A DNA stretch of 64,000 nt, from positions 2,213,501-2,277,500 of the forward strand of contig NZ_CP114905.1 in the NCBI RefSeq assembly GCF_027497195.1, written 5' to 3'. The stretch comes from Streptomyces sp. WMMC500. Lineage in GTDB: Bacteria; Actinomycetota; Actinomycetes; Streptomycetales; Streptomycetaceae. Under the pieces are notes generated by a model. It saw nothing but the letters and a program-made list of their open reading frames with translations, made no database searches and was not told the DNA's origin. Made by a program: the position numbers and the translations under genes. Positions 8,201-16,258 of the stretch are shown piece after piece; position 1 is the stretch's first letter, and each line of letters begins with the position of its first letter.

Positions 8201-10000
8201 TTGTCCGACGCCGCGCACACCACCCACCAGACCGACTGGGACCTGGCCGCCAGCAGACTGCTGGCCAAGATGCTGGGCGAGTTCGCCTACGAGGGCATAG
8301 TCACCCCGGAGGCCGACCCGGAGCCCGGATCCGGCCCCGGCCCCGCGACCCACGGCGGACGCCCCTACCGCCTCCCCGTCGCCGACGGCGTGACGTACCG
8401 CTTCACCGCTCGCCGCGGTCCGTACGGCCACTGGCGCGTCGACCCCGGCTCCCTGGCCCCGGACGGCGACCCGCTGCGCTTCCTGGCCCGCGCCCACGAC
8501 GGCCTCCTGCGGCTGGCCGGCGACACCACCGGCCACCTCATCCGCGAGCTGACCGCCACCCTCGCCGCCGACGTCCGCCTCGCCCGCGGCGCACCGTCCG
8601 CCGCCCGCCTCGCCGACCTCGGCTACGCCGAACTGGAGGGCCACCAGACCGGCCACCCGTGGCTGGTCGCCAACAAGGGACGCATCGGCTTCTCCGCCGC
8701 CGACGCCGCCGCGTACGCCCCGGAGGCCCGCGTCCCGCGGCGGCTGCCGTGGCTGGCCGTGCATAGCTCGCTCGCCGAGTACCGCGGGGTGCCCGCCCTC
8801 GCCCGCCCGGAGGAGCTGTACGCGCAGGAGCTGTGCGCCCCCACGCGCGCGGTGTTCGCCGGCGCGGTCACCGCGGCCGGCCGCGACCCGGACGACTACC
8901 TGTGGCTGCCGGTGCACCCGTGGCAGTGGGACGAGACCGTCGCCACGCTCTACGCGCCGCAGGTCGCCGCCGGGCTCGTGATCCCGCTGCCGGCGGACGA
9001 AGGACCGGCCGACATGTGGCTGCCCCAGCAGTCGGTGCGTACGTTCCTCAATCTCAGCCGTCCGCGGGCGCGTTCCGTGAAGCTGCCGCTGTCCGTGCTC
9101 AACACCCTGGTCTGGCGCGGCCTGCCCACGGAGCGCACCCTCGCGGCCCCCGCCGTCACCCGCTGGGTGCACGGCCTGCGCGACGGCGACCCGTTCCTCG
9201 CCGGGGAGACGCGCGTCGTGCTGCTCGGCGAGACGGCGAGCGTGACCGTGCGGCATCCGCTCTACGACTCCCTGCCGGCCGTCCCGTACCAGTACCGGGA
9301 ACTGCTGGGCTGCATCTGGCGGGAGCCCATCGGCCCGCTGCTCGACCCCGGGGAGCGGGCCAGGACGCTGGCGGCCCTGCTGTGGACCGACGCCGGCGGG
9401 CGTTCGCTGACCGCCGAGCTGGTACGCCGCTCCGGGCTCGCGCCCAGGCTGTGGCTGGCGCGGCTCTTCGCCGCCCTGCTGCCGCCGCTGCTGCACTTCC
9501 TGTACCGCTACGGGACCGTCTTCTCGCCGCACGGCGAGAACGCCGTCGTGGTCTTCGACGGCGCGGACGTGCCGGTGCGGCTGGCGGTGAAGGACTTCGT
9601 CGACGACGTCAACGTCAGCGCCAAGCCGCTGCCGGAGCACGCCGGGATGCCGGGAGACGTACGCCGCACGCTGCTGACCGAACCGCCCGAGTTCCTGCCG
9701 CAGTTCATCCATTCCGGCCTGTTCGTCGGCGTGTTCCGCTACCTGGCACCGCTGTGCGCGGACGAACTCGGCGTGCCGGAGGCGGAGTTCTTCGGCCTCG
9801 TACGGGCCGAGATCCTGCGCTACCAGCGGCGGTTCCCGGAGCTTGCGGAGCGCTTCGCGCTCTTCGACCTGCTGGCGCCGCGCATCGACCGGCTCTGCCT
9901 GAACCGCAACCGGCTCTACCTCGACGGCTACCGCGACCGGGCCGAGCGCCCGCACGCCGCCGTCGACGGCACCGTACCCAACCCCCTTCACTCGACGTGA
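8201..10000 (+). CDS. NIS siderophore synthetase, IucA/IucC family (second)
   Basis: The 599-residue protein is a second NIS synthetase and differs clearly from the first. It shows GHPWLVANKGRIGFS where the first has GHPLHPTPKSR, then LPVHPWQWDETV, QQSVRTFLNLS, SVKLPLSVLNTLVWRGLP, the HGENAVVVF and VKDFVDDVNVS metal and substrate segments, and PQFIHSGLFVGVFRYL at the C-terminal side. These features resemble the RhbC/RhbF-like group more than DesD, but I do not assign a subtype. The start is a TTG at 8201, with GGAGAGGA ten bases before it; no ATG or GTG fits the homology better. It closes the operon; dinG starts 40 bases later from its own promoter. Confidence 0.92.
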   Translation: MSDAAHTTHQTDWDLAASRLLAKMLGEFAYEGIVTPEADPEPGSGPGPATHGGRPYRLPVADGVTYRFTARRGPYGHWRVDPGSLAPDGDPLRFLARAHDGLLRLAGDTTGHLIRELTATLAADVRLARGAPSAARLADLGYAELEGHQTGHPWLVANKGRIGFSAADAAAYAPEARVPRRLPWLAVHSSLAEYRGVPALARPEELYAQELCAPTRAVFAGAVTAAGRDPDDYLWLPVHPWQWDETVATLYAPQVAAGLVIPLPADEGPADMWLPQQSVRTFLNLSRPRARSVKLPLSVLNTLVWRGLPTERTLAAPAVTRWVHGLRDGDPFLAGETRVVLLGETASVTVRHPLYDSLPAVPYQYRELLGCIWREPIGPLLDPGERARTLAALLWTDAGGRSLTAELVRRSGLAPRLWLARLFAALLPPLLHFLYRYGTVFSPHGENAVVVFDGADVPVRLAVKDFVDDVNVSAKPLPEHAGMPGDVRRTLLTEPPEFLPQFIHSGLFVGVFRYLAPLCADELGVPEAEFFGLVRAEILRYQRRFPELAERFALFDLLAPRIDRLCLNRNRLYLDGYRDRAERPHAAVDGTVPNPLHST

Positions 10001-10009
10001 CGGCCGTCA

Positions 10010-10032
10010 CTGTCAGTGCCGCCCCTTAGGGT
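10010..10032 (+). promoter_or_regulatory. RecA-NDp/PafBC-type promoter of dinG
   Basis: CTGTCAGTG, eight bases, TAGGGT: the same elements and spacer as at recA (1760-1782). The -10 hexamer ends eight bases before the dinG ATG, so transcription should begin at or next to the start codon and the mRNA would be leaderless. Use by PafBC is inferred from the motif. Confidence 0.8.
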
Positions 10033-10040
10033 GGCGTGCC

Positions 10041-12131
10041 ATGGCAGACCAGAACCTCCTCGCGCCCGACGACGGCGCCGGCACGCCCGCGCACGACGCC
10101 CCGGGCGGCCCCGAGGGCCCGGAGGGCCCGGACGACAGCGGTGACCGCGGCGAGCTGCGCGAGCTGCTCCATGCGGCCGTGGCCGCCGTCGGCGGCCACG
10201 AGCGGGAGGGTCAGGTGGCGATGGCCGAGGCGGTCGCGGCGGCGATCGCGGACGGCTCGCACCTGCTGGCGCAGGCCGGGACGGGGACGGGCAAGTCGCT
10301 GGGCTATCTGGTGCCGGCGCTCGCGCACGGCGAGCGCGTCGTGATCGCGACGGCGACGCTGGCGCTGCAGCGGCAGCTCGTCGAGCGCGATCTGCCGCGC
10401 ACGGTGGAGGCGCTGCACCCGCGGCTGCGCCGGCGCCCCGAGTTCGCGACGCTGAAGGGCCGGTCGAACTACCTGTGCCTGCACCGGGTGCACGAGGGCG
10501 TGCCGCAGGACGACCCGGACCTGGGCGCCGGGCTCTTCGACCCGTTCGAGAGCGCGTCGTCGCAGCCGTCGAGCAAGCTCGGCCAGGATCTGCTGCGGCT
10601 GCGCGACTGGGCGGACGAGACGGAGAGCGGCGACCGGGACTCGCTGACGCCGGGGGTCTCCGACCGCGCCTGGTCGCAGGTGTCGGTGTCGGCCCGGGAG
10701 TGCCTGAGCGCGGCGCGCTGCGCGTACGGTCCCGAGTGCTTCGCGGAGGCGGCGCGGGAGCGGGCGAAGCTGGCGGACGTGGTGGTCACGAACCACGCAC
10801 TGCTGGCCATCGACGCCCTGGAGGGCGCCCCGGTGCTGCCGTCGCACGAGGTGCTGATCGTCGACGAGGCGCACGAGCTGGTCTCCCGCGTCACCGGCGT
10901 GGCCACCGGGGAGCTGACGCCGGGGCGGGTCAACCGCGCGGTGCGGCTGTCCGCGAAGCTGGTCAACGAGAAGGCGGCGGACGCGCTGCAGACGGCGGCG
11001 GAGAGCTTCGAGCGGCTGATGGAGCTGGCGCTGCCGGGCCGGCTGGAGCCCGTTCCGGAGGACCTGGGGTACGCGCTGCTGGCGCTGCGGGACGCCTCGC
11101 GCACGGTCATCTCCGCGCTGGGCACGACGCGCGACTCCTCGGTGCAGGACGAGGACGTGGTGCGCCGCCTCGCGCTGGCCTCGGTGGAGAACGTGCAGGA
11201 GGTCGCCGAGCGGATCACGCAGGGCTCGGAGTTCGACGTGGTGTGGTTCGAGCGGCACGACCGGTTCGGGGCGTCGCTGCGGGTGGCGCCGCTGTCGGTG
11301 TCGGGGCTGGTGCGCGAGAAGGTGTTCAGCGACCGTTCGGTGACACTCACCTCGGCGACGCTCAAGCTGGGCGGCGACTTCGCGGGGATCGGCGCCTCGC
11401 TGGGGCTGCCGCCGGAGGGCGGCGGCGAGGAGGGCGCCCCGGTCTGGAAGGGCCTCGACGTCGGCTCCCCCTTCGAGTACCGCAAGCAGGGCATCCTGTA
11501 CGTCGCCCGGCATCTGGAGCGGCCCGGCCGGGACGGCACGCGCAAGGACATGCTCGACGAGCTTGCGGAGCTGGTGGAGGCGGCCGGCGGGCGCACGCTG
11601 GGGCTGTTCTCCTCGAAGCGGGCGGCCGAGGCGGCGGCCACGGAGCTGCGCGGCCGGCTCGACGTCCCGGTGCTGCTGCAGGGCGAGGAGACGCTCGGCG
11701 AGCTGATCAAGCGCTTCGCGGCGGACGAGCCGACGTGCCTGTTCGGCAGTCTGTCGCTGTGGCAGGGCGTCGATGTGCCGGGTGCCGGCTGCCAGTTGGT
11801 GGTGATGGACCGCATCCCCTTCCCACGGCCCGACGACCCGCTGGCCACCGCGCGCCAGGAGGCGGTGGAGAAGGCCGGCGGCAACGGCTTCATGGCGGTC
11901 GCGGCGACGCACGCGGCGCTGCTCATGGCGCAGGGCGCCGGCCGGCTCGTCCGCGCCACGGGTGACCGCGGTGTCGTCGCCGTGCTCGATCCGCGGCTGG
12001 CGACGGCCCGTTACGGCAGCTATCTGCGCGCGTCCATGCCCGACTTCTGGTATACGACCGACCGCAACCAGGTACGTCGTTCGCTGGCCGCGATCGACGC
12101 GGCGGCACGGTCGGATCGCTCGAATGGGTGA
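10041..12131 (+). CDS. dinG: DinG/XPD-family ATP-dependent DNA helicase
   Basis: The 696-residue protein is a superfamily 2 iron-sulphur helicase acting on damaged or structured DNA. Walker A is QAGTGTGKSLGYL near residues 75 to 85; the DEAH box is IVDEAHEL. Between them lie four cysteines (NYLC, ARECLSAARC, GPEC) spaced as in XPD/DinG proteins that hold a 4Fe-4S cluster. The C-terminal half has the motif IV to VI region (LFGSLSLWQGVDVPGAGCQ, QGAGRLVRATGDRGVV). The first 35 residues are Gly/Asp/Pro-rich and dispensable-looking. The ATG at 10041 is supported by the promoter just upstream. rshA follows after about 100 bases. Confidence 0.94.
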   Translation: MADQNLLAPDDGAGTPAHDAPGGPEGPEGPDDSGDRGELRELLHAAVAAVGGHEREGQVAMAEAVAAAIADGSHLLAQAGTGTGKSLGYLVPALAHGERVVIATATLALQRQLVERDLPRTVEALHPRLRRRPEFATLKGRSNYLCLHRVHEGVPQDDPDLGAGLFDPFESASSQPSSKLGQDLLRLRDWADETESGDRDSLTPGVSDRAWSQVSVSARECLSAARCAYGPECFAEAARERAKLADVVVTNHALLAIDALEGAPVLPSHEVLIVDEAHELVSRVTGVATGELTPGRVNRAVRLSAKLVNEKAADALQTAAESFERLMELALPGRLEPVPEDLGYALLALRDASRTVISALGTTRDSSVQDEDVVRRLALASVENVQEVAERITQGSEFDVVWFERHDRFGASLRVAPLSVSGLVREKVFSDRSVTLTSATLKLGGDFAGIGASLGLPPEGGGEEGAPVWKGLDVGSPFEYRKQGILYVARHLERPGRDGTRKDMLDELAELVEAAGGRTLGLFSSKRAAEAAATELRGRLDVPVLLQGEETLGELIKRFAADEPTCLFGSLSLWQGVDVPGAGCQLVVMDRIPFPRPDDPLATARQEAVEKAGGNGFMAVAATHAALLMAQGAGRLVRATGDRGVVAVLDPRLATARYGSYLRASMPDFWYTTDRNQVRRSLAAIDAAARSDRSNG

Positions 12132-12228
12132 TCTGGACCACGCTGAGCGAGAGGCGCCCGGCGCTGCGTGATGGGCTCGGTAGCATCAAGTACCGGCACG
12201 GGAGCCGGTGAGCTGCCGGAGGTGCCGA

Positions 12229-14427
12229 TTGAGCGCAGGGGTCCACAGTCCGGGCAATCCGGCGGGCGGCGCCCGCCGACGCGGCAGGGCCCGCCTCGAT
12301 CTCCGTCGGCTGGGCCGCGTGGCTCTGCTGGGCGGCGCCTCGTCGCGCGACGGCCTGCCGCACGCCCTGGAGCATGTGGCCAAGGCGCACCGCGGGTTCT
12401 ATCCCGACGCCGACATTCCCACGCTGCGTACGGCGTACCTGCTCGCCGAGGACGCGCACCGGGGCCAGACGCGCAAGAGCGGTGACCCGTACATCACCCA
12501 TCCGCTGGCCGTCACCCTGATCCTCGCCGAACTCGGCGCGGAGACCACGACGTTGACGGCGTCGCTGCTGCACGACACCGTCGAGGACACCGAGGTGACG
12601 CTCGACCAGGTGCGGGCGGGCTTCGGCGAGGAGGTGGCGTACCTCGTCGACGGAGTCACCAAGCTGGAGAAGGTCGACTACGGCGCCGCCGCCGAGCCCG
12701 AGACGTTCCGCAAGATGCTGGTGGCCACCGGCAGCGACGTCCGGGTGATGTCGATCAAGCTCGCGGACCGGCTGCACAACATGCGCACGCTGGGCGTGAT
12801 GCGCCGGGAGAAGCAGGTGCGCATCGCGCGGGTGACGCACGACGTGCTGATCCCGCTGGCCGAGCGGCTCGGCGTGCAGGCGATCAAGACCGAGCTGGAG
12901 GACCTGGTCTTCGCCGTCCTGCACCCCGAGGACTACGCGCGCAGCCGGGAGTTGCTGCTCGCGAACGCCGGGCGGCCGGACCCGCTGGAGGAGACCGCGG
13001 CCGAGATGCGCGAGGTCCTGCACGCCGCGGGCATCACCGCGGAGGTGGCCATCCGGCCGCGGCACGTCGTCTCGGTGCACCGGGTGCTGAAGAAGCGCGG
13101 CGAGCTGCGCGGGACGGACTTCGGCCGGCTGCTGGTGCTGGTGCCGGAGGCGGCCGACTGCTACGCGGTGCTGGGCGAGTTGCACACGTGTTTCAAGCCC
13201 GTGCCCGCGGAGTTCAAGGACTTCATCGCCGTACCGAAGTTCAACCTCTACCAGTCGCTGCACACGGCCGTCGCCGACCAGCGCGGGTACGTCGTCGAGA
13301 CGCTGGTACGCAGCCGGCAGATGCACCGCGTCGCCGAGGCCGGCGTGGTGGCCCTGGCCAGCCCGCTGGCACGGCCCGCGGCCGGTCAGGTGGGCGACTG
13401 GCTGAAGCGGCTGCTGGAGTGGCAGCGCGCCACGCCCGACCCCGACGCCTTCTGGTCCGCCTTACGCGAGGACCTCGCCCCCGATCAGGAGATCACGGTC
13501 TTCTGCGACCCGGGCGGGCCGCTGGTGCTGCCCGCGGGGGCCAGTTGTGTGGACGCGGCGTACGCGCGCCACGGGGAGACGGCGCACACGCTGGTGGGCG
13601 CGCGCGTCAACGGACGGCTCGCCGGCCTCGGGACGCGGCTGCGTGACGGTGACACGCTGACGCTGCTGCTGGCGCCGGAGGCGTCGGGGCCCGCGCCGGA
13701 GTGGCTGGACCACGCGCAGACGCCGGCGGCGCGGATCGCCATCACGCGCTGGCTGGCGGACCACCCGGCGGCCCGGATCGCGGACGCGGCGCTCCCCCTC
13801 CCGGCCGACTACGCCCCGGCAGCCGCGGTCGCGACGGCGCTGCCCGGTTCCCCCGCGGACGACGTCACGGCGGACGTCACGGCGGGCGCCCCCGCCGTCC
13901 TACCGGCTGAGGGCGTGCCGCGCGCCGCCGAGCCCGCCGTCGCCGAGCTGCCGGACGCCGCGCTCCGCCTCGCCCGTTGCTGTACGCCCGTGCCCCCCGA
14001 CGCCGTCACCGGCTTCGTCGTCCGCGGCGGCGCCGTCGCCGTGCACCGGGCGCAGTGCGCCTCCGTGGCCCGCATGGCCGCCGCCGGCCGCCGCGAACTG
14101 CGCGTCCACTGGCGTACGGGCGAGGGCGCACCCCCCGCCGACCTGCGGGTGACGCTCAAGGCGGAGGCGTTCGTACGGGCCCACCTGCTCGCCGACCTCA
14201 CCGAGGCCATCGCCGCCGAGGGCGTCGCCATCGTCGCCGCCGACGTCGAGCCGCCGCGCCAGCAGCGGGTACGGCACACGTACACGCTCCTGCTCCCCGA
14301 CCCGGCGGGGCTGCCGGGCCTGATGCGGGCGATGCGCCGGGTGCCCGGGGTGTACGACGTCTCCCGCGCCCAGCACCCCCCGGGCGCGGACCGGCAGGCG
14401 CCCGGCGTGCGGGCCCGCACTCGTTAG
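12229..14427 (+). CDS. rshA: RelA/SpoT homologue RshA, hydrolase-type, with TTA codon
   Basis: The 732-residue protein has the RSH order: HD hydrolase, synthetase, TGS and C-terminal ACT domains. The HD metal ligands of ppGpp hydrolases are all kept: His91 in ITHPLAV, His115-Asp116 in LLHDTVEDT and Asp180 in ADRLHNMRTL. The synthetase region is recognisable (DCYAVLGELHTCFKPVPAEF, PKFNLYQSLHT) but degenerate: the Arg of the DLxxxR motif is Leu302, the following KHxYSIxxKM motif reads RHVVSVHRVL, and the Gln of EVQIRT is Leu359. TGS lies near residues 425 to 485. The TTG start is preferred because GGAGG stands six bases before it; an in-frame GTG at 12208 is the alternative. Codon 412 is TTA. 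It matches S. coelicolor RshA (SCO5794, from memory). Confidence 0.9.
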   Translation: MSAGVHSPGNPAGGARRRGRARLDLRRLGRVALLGGASSRDGLPHALEHVAKAHRGFYPDADIPTLRTAYLLAEDAHRGQTRKSGDPYITHPLAVTLILAELGAETTTLTASLLHDTVEDTEVTLDQVRAGFGEEVAYLVDGVTKLEKVDYGAAAEPETFRKMLVATGSDVRVMSIKLADRLHNMRTLGVMRREKQVRIARVTHDVLIPLAERLGVQAIKTELEDLVFAVLHPEDYARSRELLLANAGRPDPLEETAAEMREVLHAAGITAEVAIRPRHVVSVHRVLKKRGELRGTDFGRLLVLVPEAADCYAVLGELHTCFKPVPAEFKDFIAVPKFNLYQSLHTAVADQRGYVVETLVRSRQMHRVAEAGVVALASPLARPAAGQVGDWLKRLLEWQRATPDPDAFWSALREDLAPDQEITVFCDPGGPLVLPAGASCVDAAYARHGETAHTLVGARVNGRLAGLGTRLRDGDTLTLLLAPEASGPAPEWLDHAQTPAARIAITRWLADHPAARIADAALPLPADYAPAAAVATALPGSPADDVTADVTAGAPAVLPAEGVPRAAEPAVAELPDAALRLARCCTPVPPDAVTGFVVRGGAVAVHRAQCASVARMAAAGRRELRVHWRTGEGAPPADLRVTLKAEAFVRAHLLADLTEAIAAEGVAIVAADVEPPRQQRVRHTYTLLLPDPAGLPGLMRAMRRVPGVYDVSRAQHPPGADRQAPGVRARTR

Positions 14428-14484
14428 AGTGCACCGCTGCCGCGTCGGCGGGGCGCGGCGTCCGCCCGCTGATAGCGGTAGCGC

Positions 14485-16074
14485 ATGCTCCGCTCCGTCC
14501 GCCGGCGCCGTGCGCCGCGCCACGCCCTGCTCGCCGTCACCGTGCTCGCCACCCTGGCCGCCGCACCGGGCGCCCCGCCCGCGCCGGCCCCGCCCGGCGG
14601 GGCTGCCGGGCCCGCCGTCCAGCCGCCGCCCCGCCCCGCCGGCATCGGCGACCCGCTCTTCCCGCACCTCGGCAACCCCGGCTACGACGTCCGCGCCTAC
14701 GACATCGCCCTCACCTACCGCGGCCGCAACGACGTTCCCCTGAGCGCCCGCACCGAGATCACGGCCCGGGTCACGGCCCGGCTGCCCCGCCTCAACCTCG
14801 ACTTCACCCACGGCACGGTCCGCGACGTCACCGTGAACGGCCGGCCCGCCGCGCACGCCCGCGCCGGCGAGGACCTCGTCGTCACCCCGGCCCGCACCCT
14901 GTACCCCGGCGACACGCTGCGCGTCGCCGTACGGCACACCAGCGACCCCCGCGGCGGGGGCGGCGGCTGGATCCGCACCGGGGACGGCCTGGCGATGGCC
15001 AACCAGGCCGACGCCGCGCACCGCGTCTTCCCCGGCAACGACCACCCCGCGGACAAGGCCCGCTTCACCTTCCGCGTCACCGCGCCCGGGGACCTCACCG
15101 TCGTCGCCAACGGCCTGGGCCTGGACCGCGAGCGGGCCGGCGCCCGCACCACGTGGACGTACCGCACCGCGCACCCCATGGCCACCGAGCTGGCCCAGGT
15201 CTCCATCGGCCGCTCCGCCGTGCTGCGTGGCACGGGCCCGCACGGGCTGCCGCTGCGCCACGTCGTGCCCGAGCGCGACCGGCGCGCGGCCCGGCCGGTC
15301 GTCGACCGCACGTCCGCGCAGATCGCCTGGATGGAGCGGCAGGTGGGCCGCTACCCGCTGGAGTCGTACGGGGTGCTGTCCGTGGACGCGCCGCTGAACT
15401 TCGCGCTGGAGACGCAGACCCTGTCGGTCTTCGGCCGCGACTTCCTGCGGTCGGCGGCCGGGCATCCGGAGCGCGCCGAGCGCGTGTTCGTGCACGAGCT
15501 GGCCCACCAGTGGTTCGGCAACAGCGTGACGCCGCGCAGGTGGTCGGATCTGTGGCTGAACGAGGGCCATGCGACCTGGTACGAGGCGCTGTTCACCGAC
15601 GAGCGGCACGACCGCGGCAGCCTGGTGCACCGGATGCGCGCGGCGTACGAGCTGTCCGACGCCTGGCGGAGGGAGGGCGGCCCGCCGGCCGCGCCCCGGC
15701 CGCCCGCGGGTGGCGGCCGGCTGGAGCTGTTCCGTCCGGTGGTCTACGACGGCGGCGCACTGGTGCTGTACGCGCTGCGCCGGGAGATCGGTACCCGGGC
15801 GTTCGGCGAGCTGGAACGCGCCTGGGTGACGCGCCACCGGGACGGCACCGCCGGCACCGCGGACTTCGTCGCGCTCGCGTCCGAGGTCGCCGGCCGCGAC
15901 CTGGAGGGCTTCCTGCACGCCTGGCTGTACGACGAGCGCACCCCGCCGATGCCGGGCCACCCCGGCTGGAGGACGGCCGAGCCGGCGCAGACGGCCAAGA
16001 CAGCCAAAAGGGCCAAGACGGCGGAGACAGCCGAGACAGCCGAGACAGCCAAGACGGCGCCGACCGCGCGCTGA
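14485..16074 (+). CDS. Secreted M1-family zinc metallopeptidase
   Basis: The 529-residue precursor has a twin-basic N-terminus and a hydrophobic segment to about residue 33, so it is exported. After a Pro/Ala-rich linker comes an aminopeptidase-N-like beta domain, then the gluzincin site HELAHQWFGNSV (His337, Glu338, His341) and the third ligand in LNEGHATW (Glu360). The usual M1 GAMEN exopeptidase motif is represented by FALETQTL. The protein is shorter than full aminopeptidase N because the large C-terminal helical domain is missing, as in streptomycete relatives of this kind. The C-terminus is a run of nine X-(T/R)-A tripeptides (see 15988-16068). It follows rshA closely on the same strand. 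Confidence 0.9.
   Translation: MLRSVRRRRAPRHALLAVTVLATLAAAPGAPPAPAPPGGAAGPAVQPPPRPAGIGDPLFPHLGNPGYDVRAYDIALTYRGRNDVPLSARTEITARVTARLPRLNLDFTHGTVRDVTVNGRPAAHARAGEDLVVTPARTLYPGDTLRVAVRHTSDPRGGGGGWIRTGDGLAMANQADAAHRVFPGNDHPADKARFTFRVTAPGDLTVVANGLGLDRERAGARTTWTYRTAHPMATELAQVSIGRSAVLRGTGPHGLPLRHVVPERDRRAARPVVDRTSAQIAWMERQVGRYPLESYGVLSVDAPLNFALETQTLSVFGRDFLRSAAGHPERAERVFVHELAHQWFGNSVTPRRWSDLWLNEGHATWYEALFTDERHDRGSLVHRMRAAYELSDAWRREGGPPAAPRPPAGGGRLELFRPVVYDGGALVLYALRREIGTRAFGELERAWVTRHRDGTAGTADFVALASEVAGRDLEGFLHAWLYDERTPPMPGHPGWRTAEPAQTAKTAKRAKTAETAETAETAKTAPTAR
15988..16068 (+). repeat. Nine-base tandem repeats encoding an (E/K)TA tail
   Basis: The last 81 coding bases of the M1 peptidase are nine 9-base units reading QTA, KTA, KRA, KTA, ETA, ETA, ETA, KTA, PTA. 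Three units (GAGACAGCC, 16024-16050) are identical in DNA. Such arrays change length by slippage. The tail would be a flexible, mixed-charge segment outside the cell. Confidence 0.8.
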
Positions 16075-16192
16075 GCCGTCGGGTCCGCGGGGCCGGCCGG
16101 GCGCGCCCGGGCGGGCCCCGCGGGTGGTAAAGCGGGTGACGCCCGTGCGGCAGCGTGCGACCATCGTGGATGCCACGACGCCCGCCGTGCGA

Positions 16193-16218
16193 GGAATCCT
16201 CCCGGTCTGCTGGGCGTT
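16193..16218 (+). promoter_or_regulatory. Sigma-R-type (GGAAT-N18-GTT) promoter of hflX
   Basis: GGAAT, exactly 18 bases, GTT. This equals the consensus of the thiol-oxidative-stress sigma factor SigR of Streptomyces. The expected transcription start is about 33 bases before the hflX ATG. The match is seen directly; activity is inferred. Confidence 0.65.
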
Positions 16219-16258
16219 GTCGTAGAAGCAGGCAACCGCTCTCACAGACAAGGATCCG

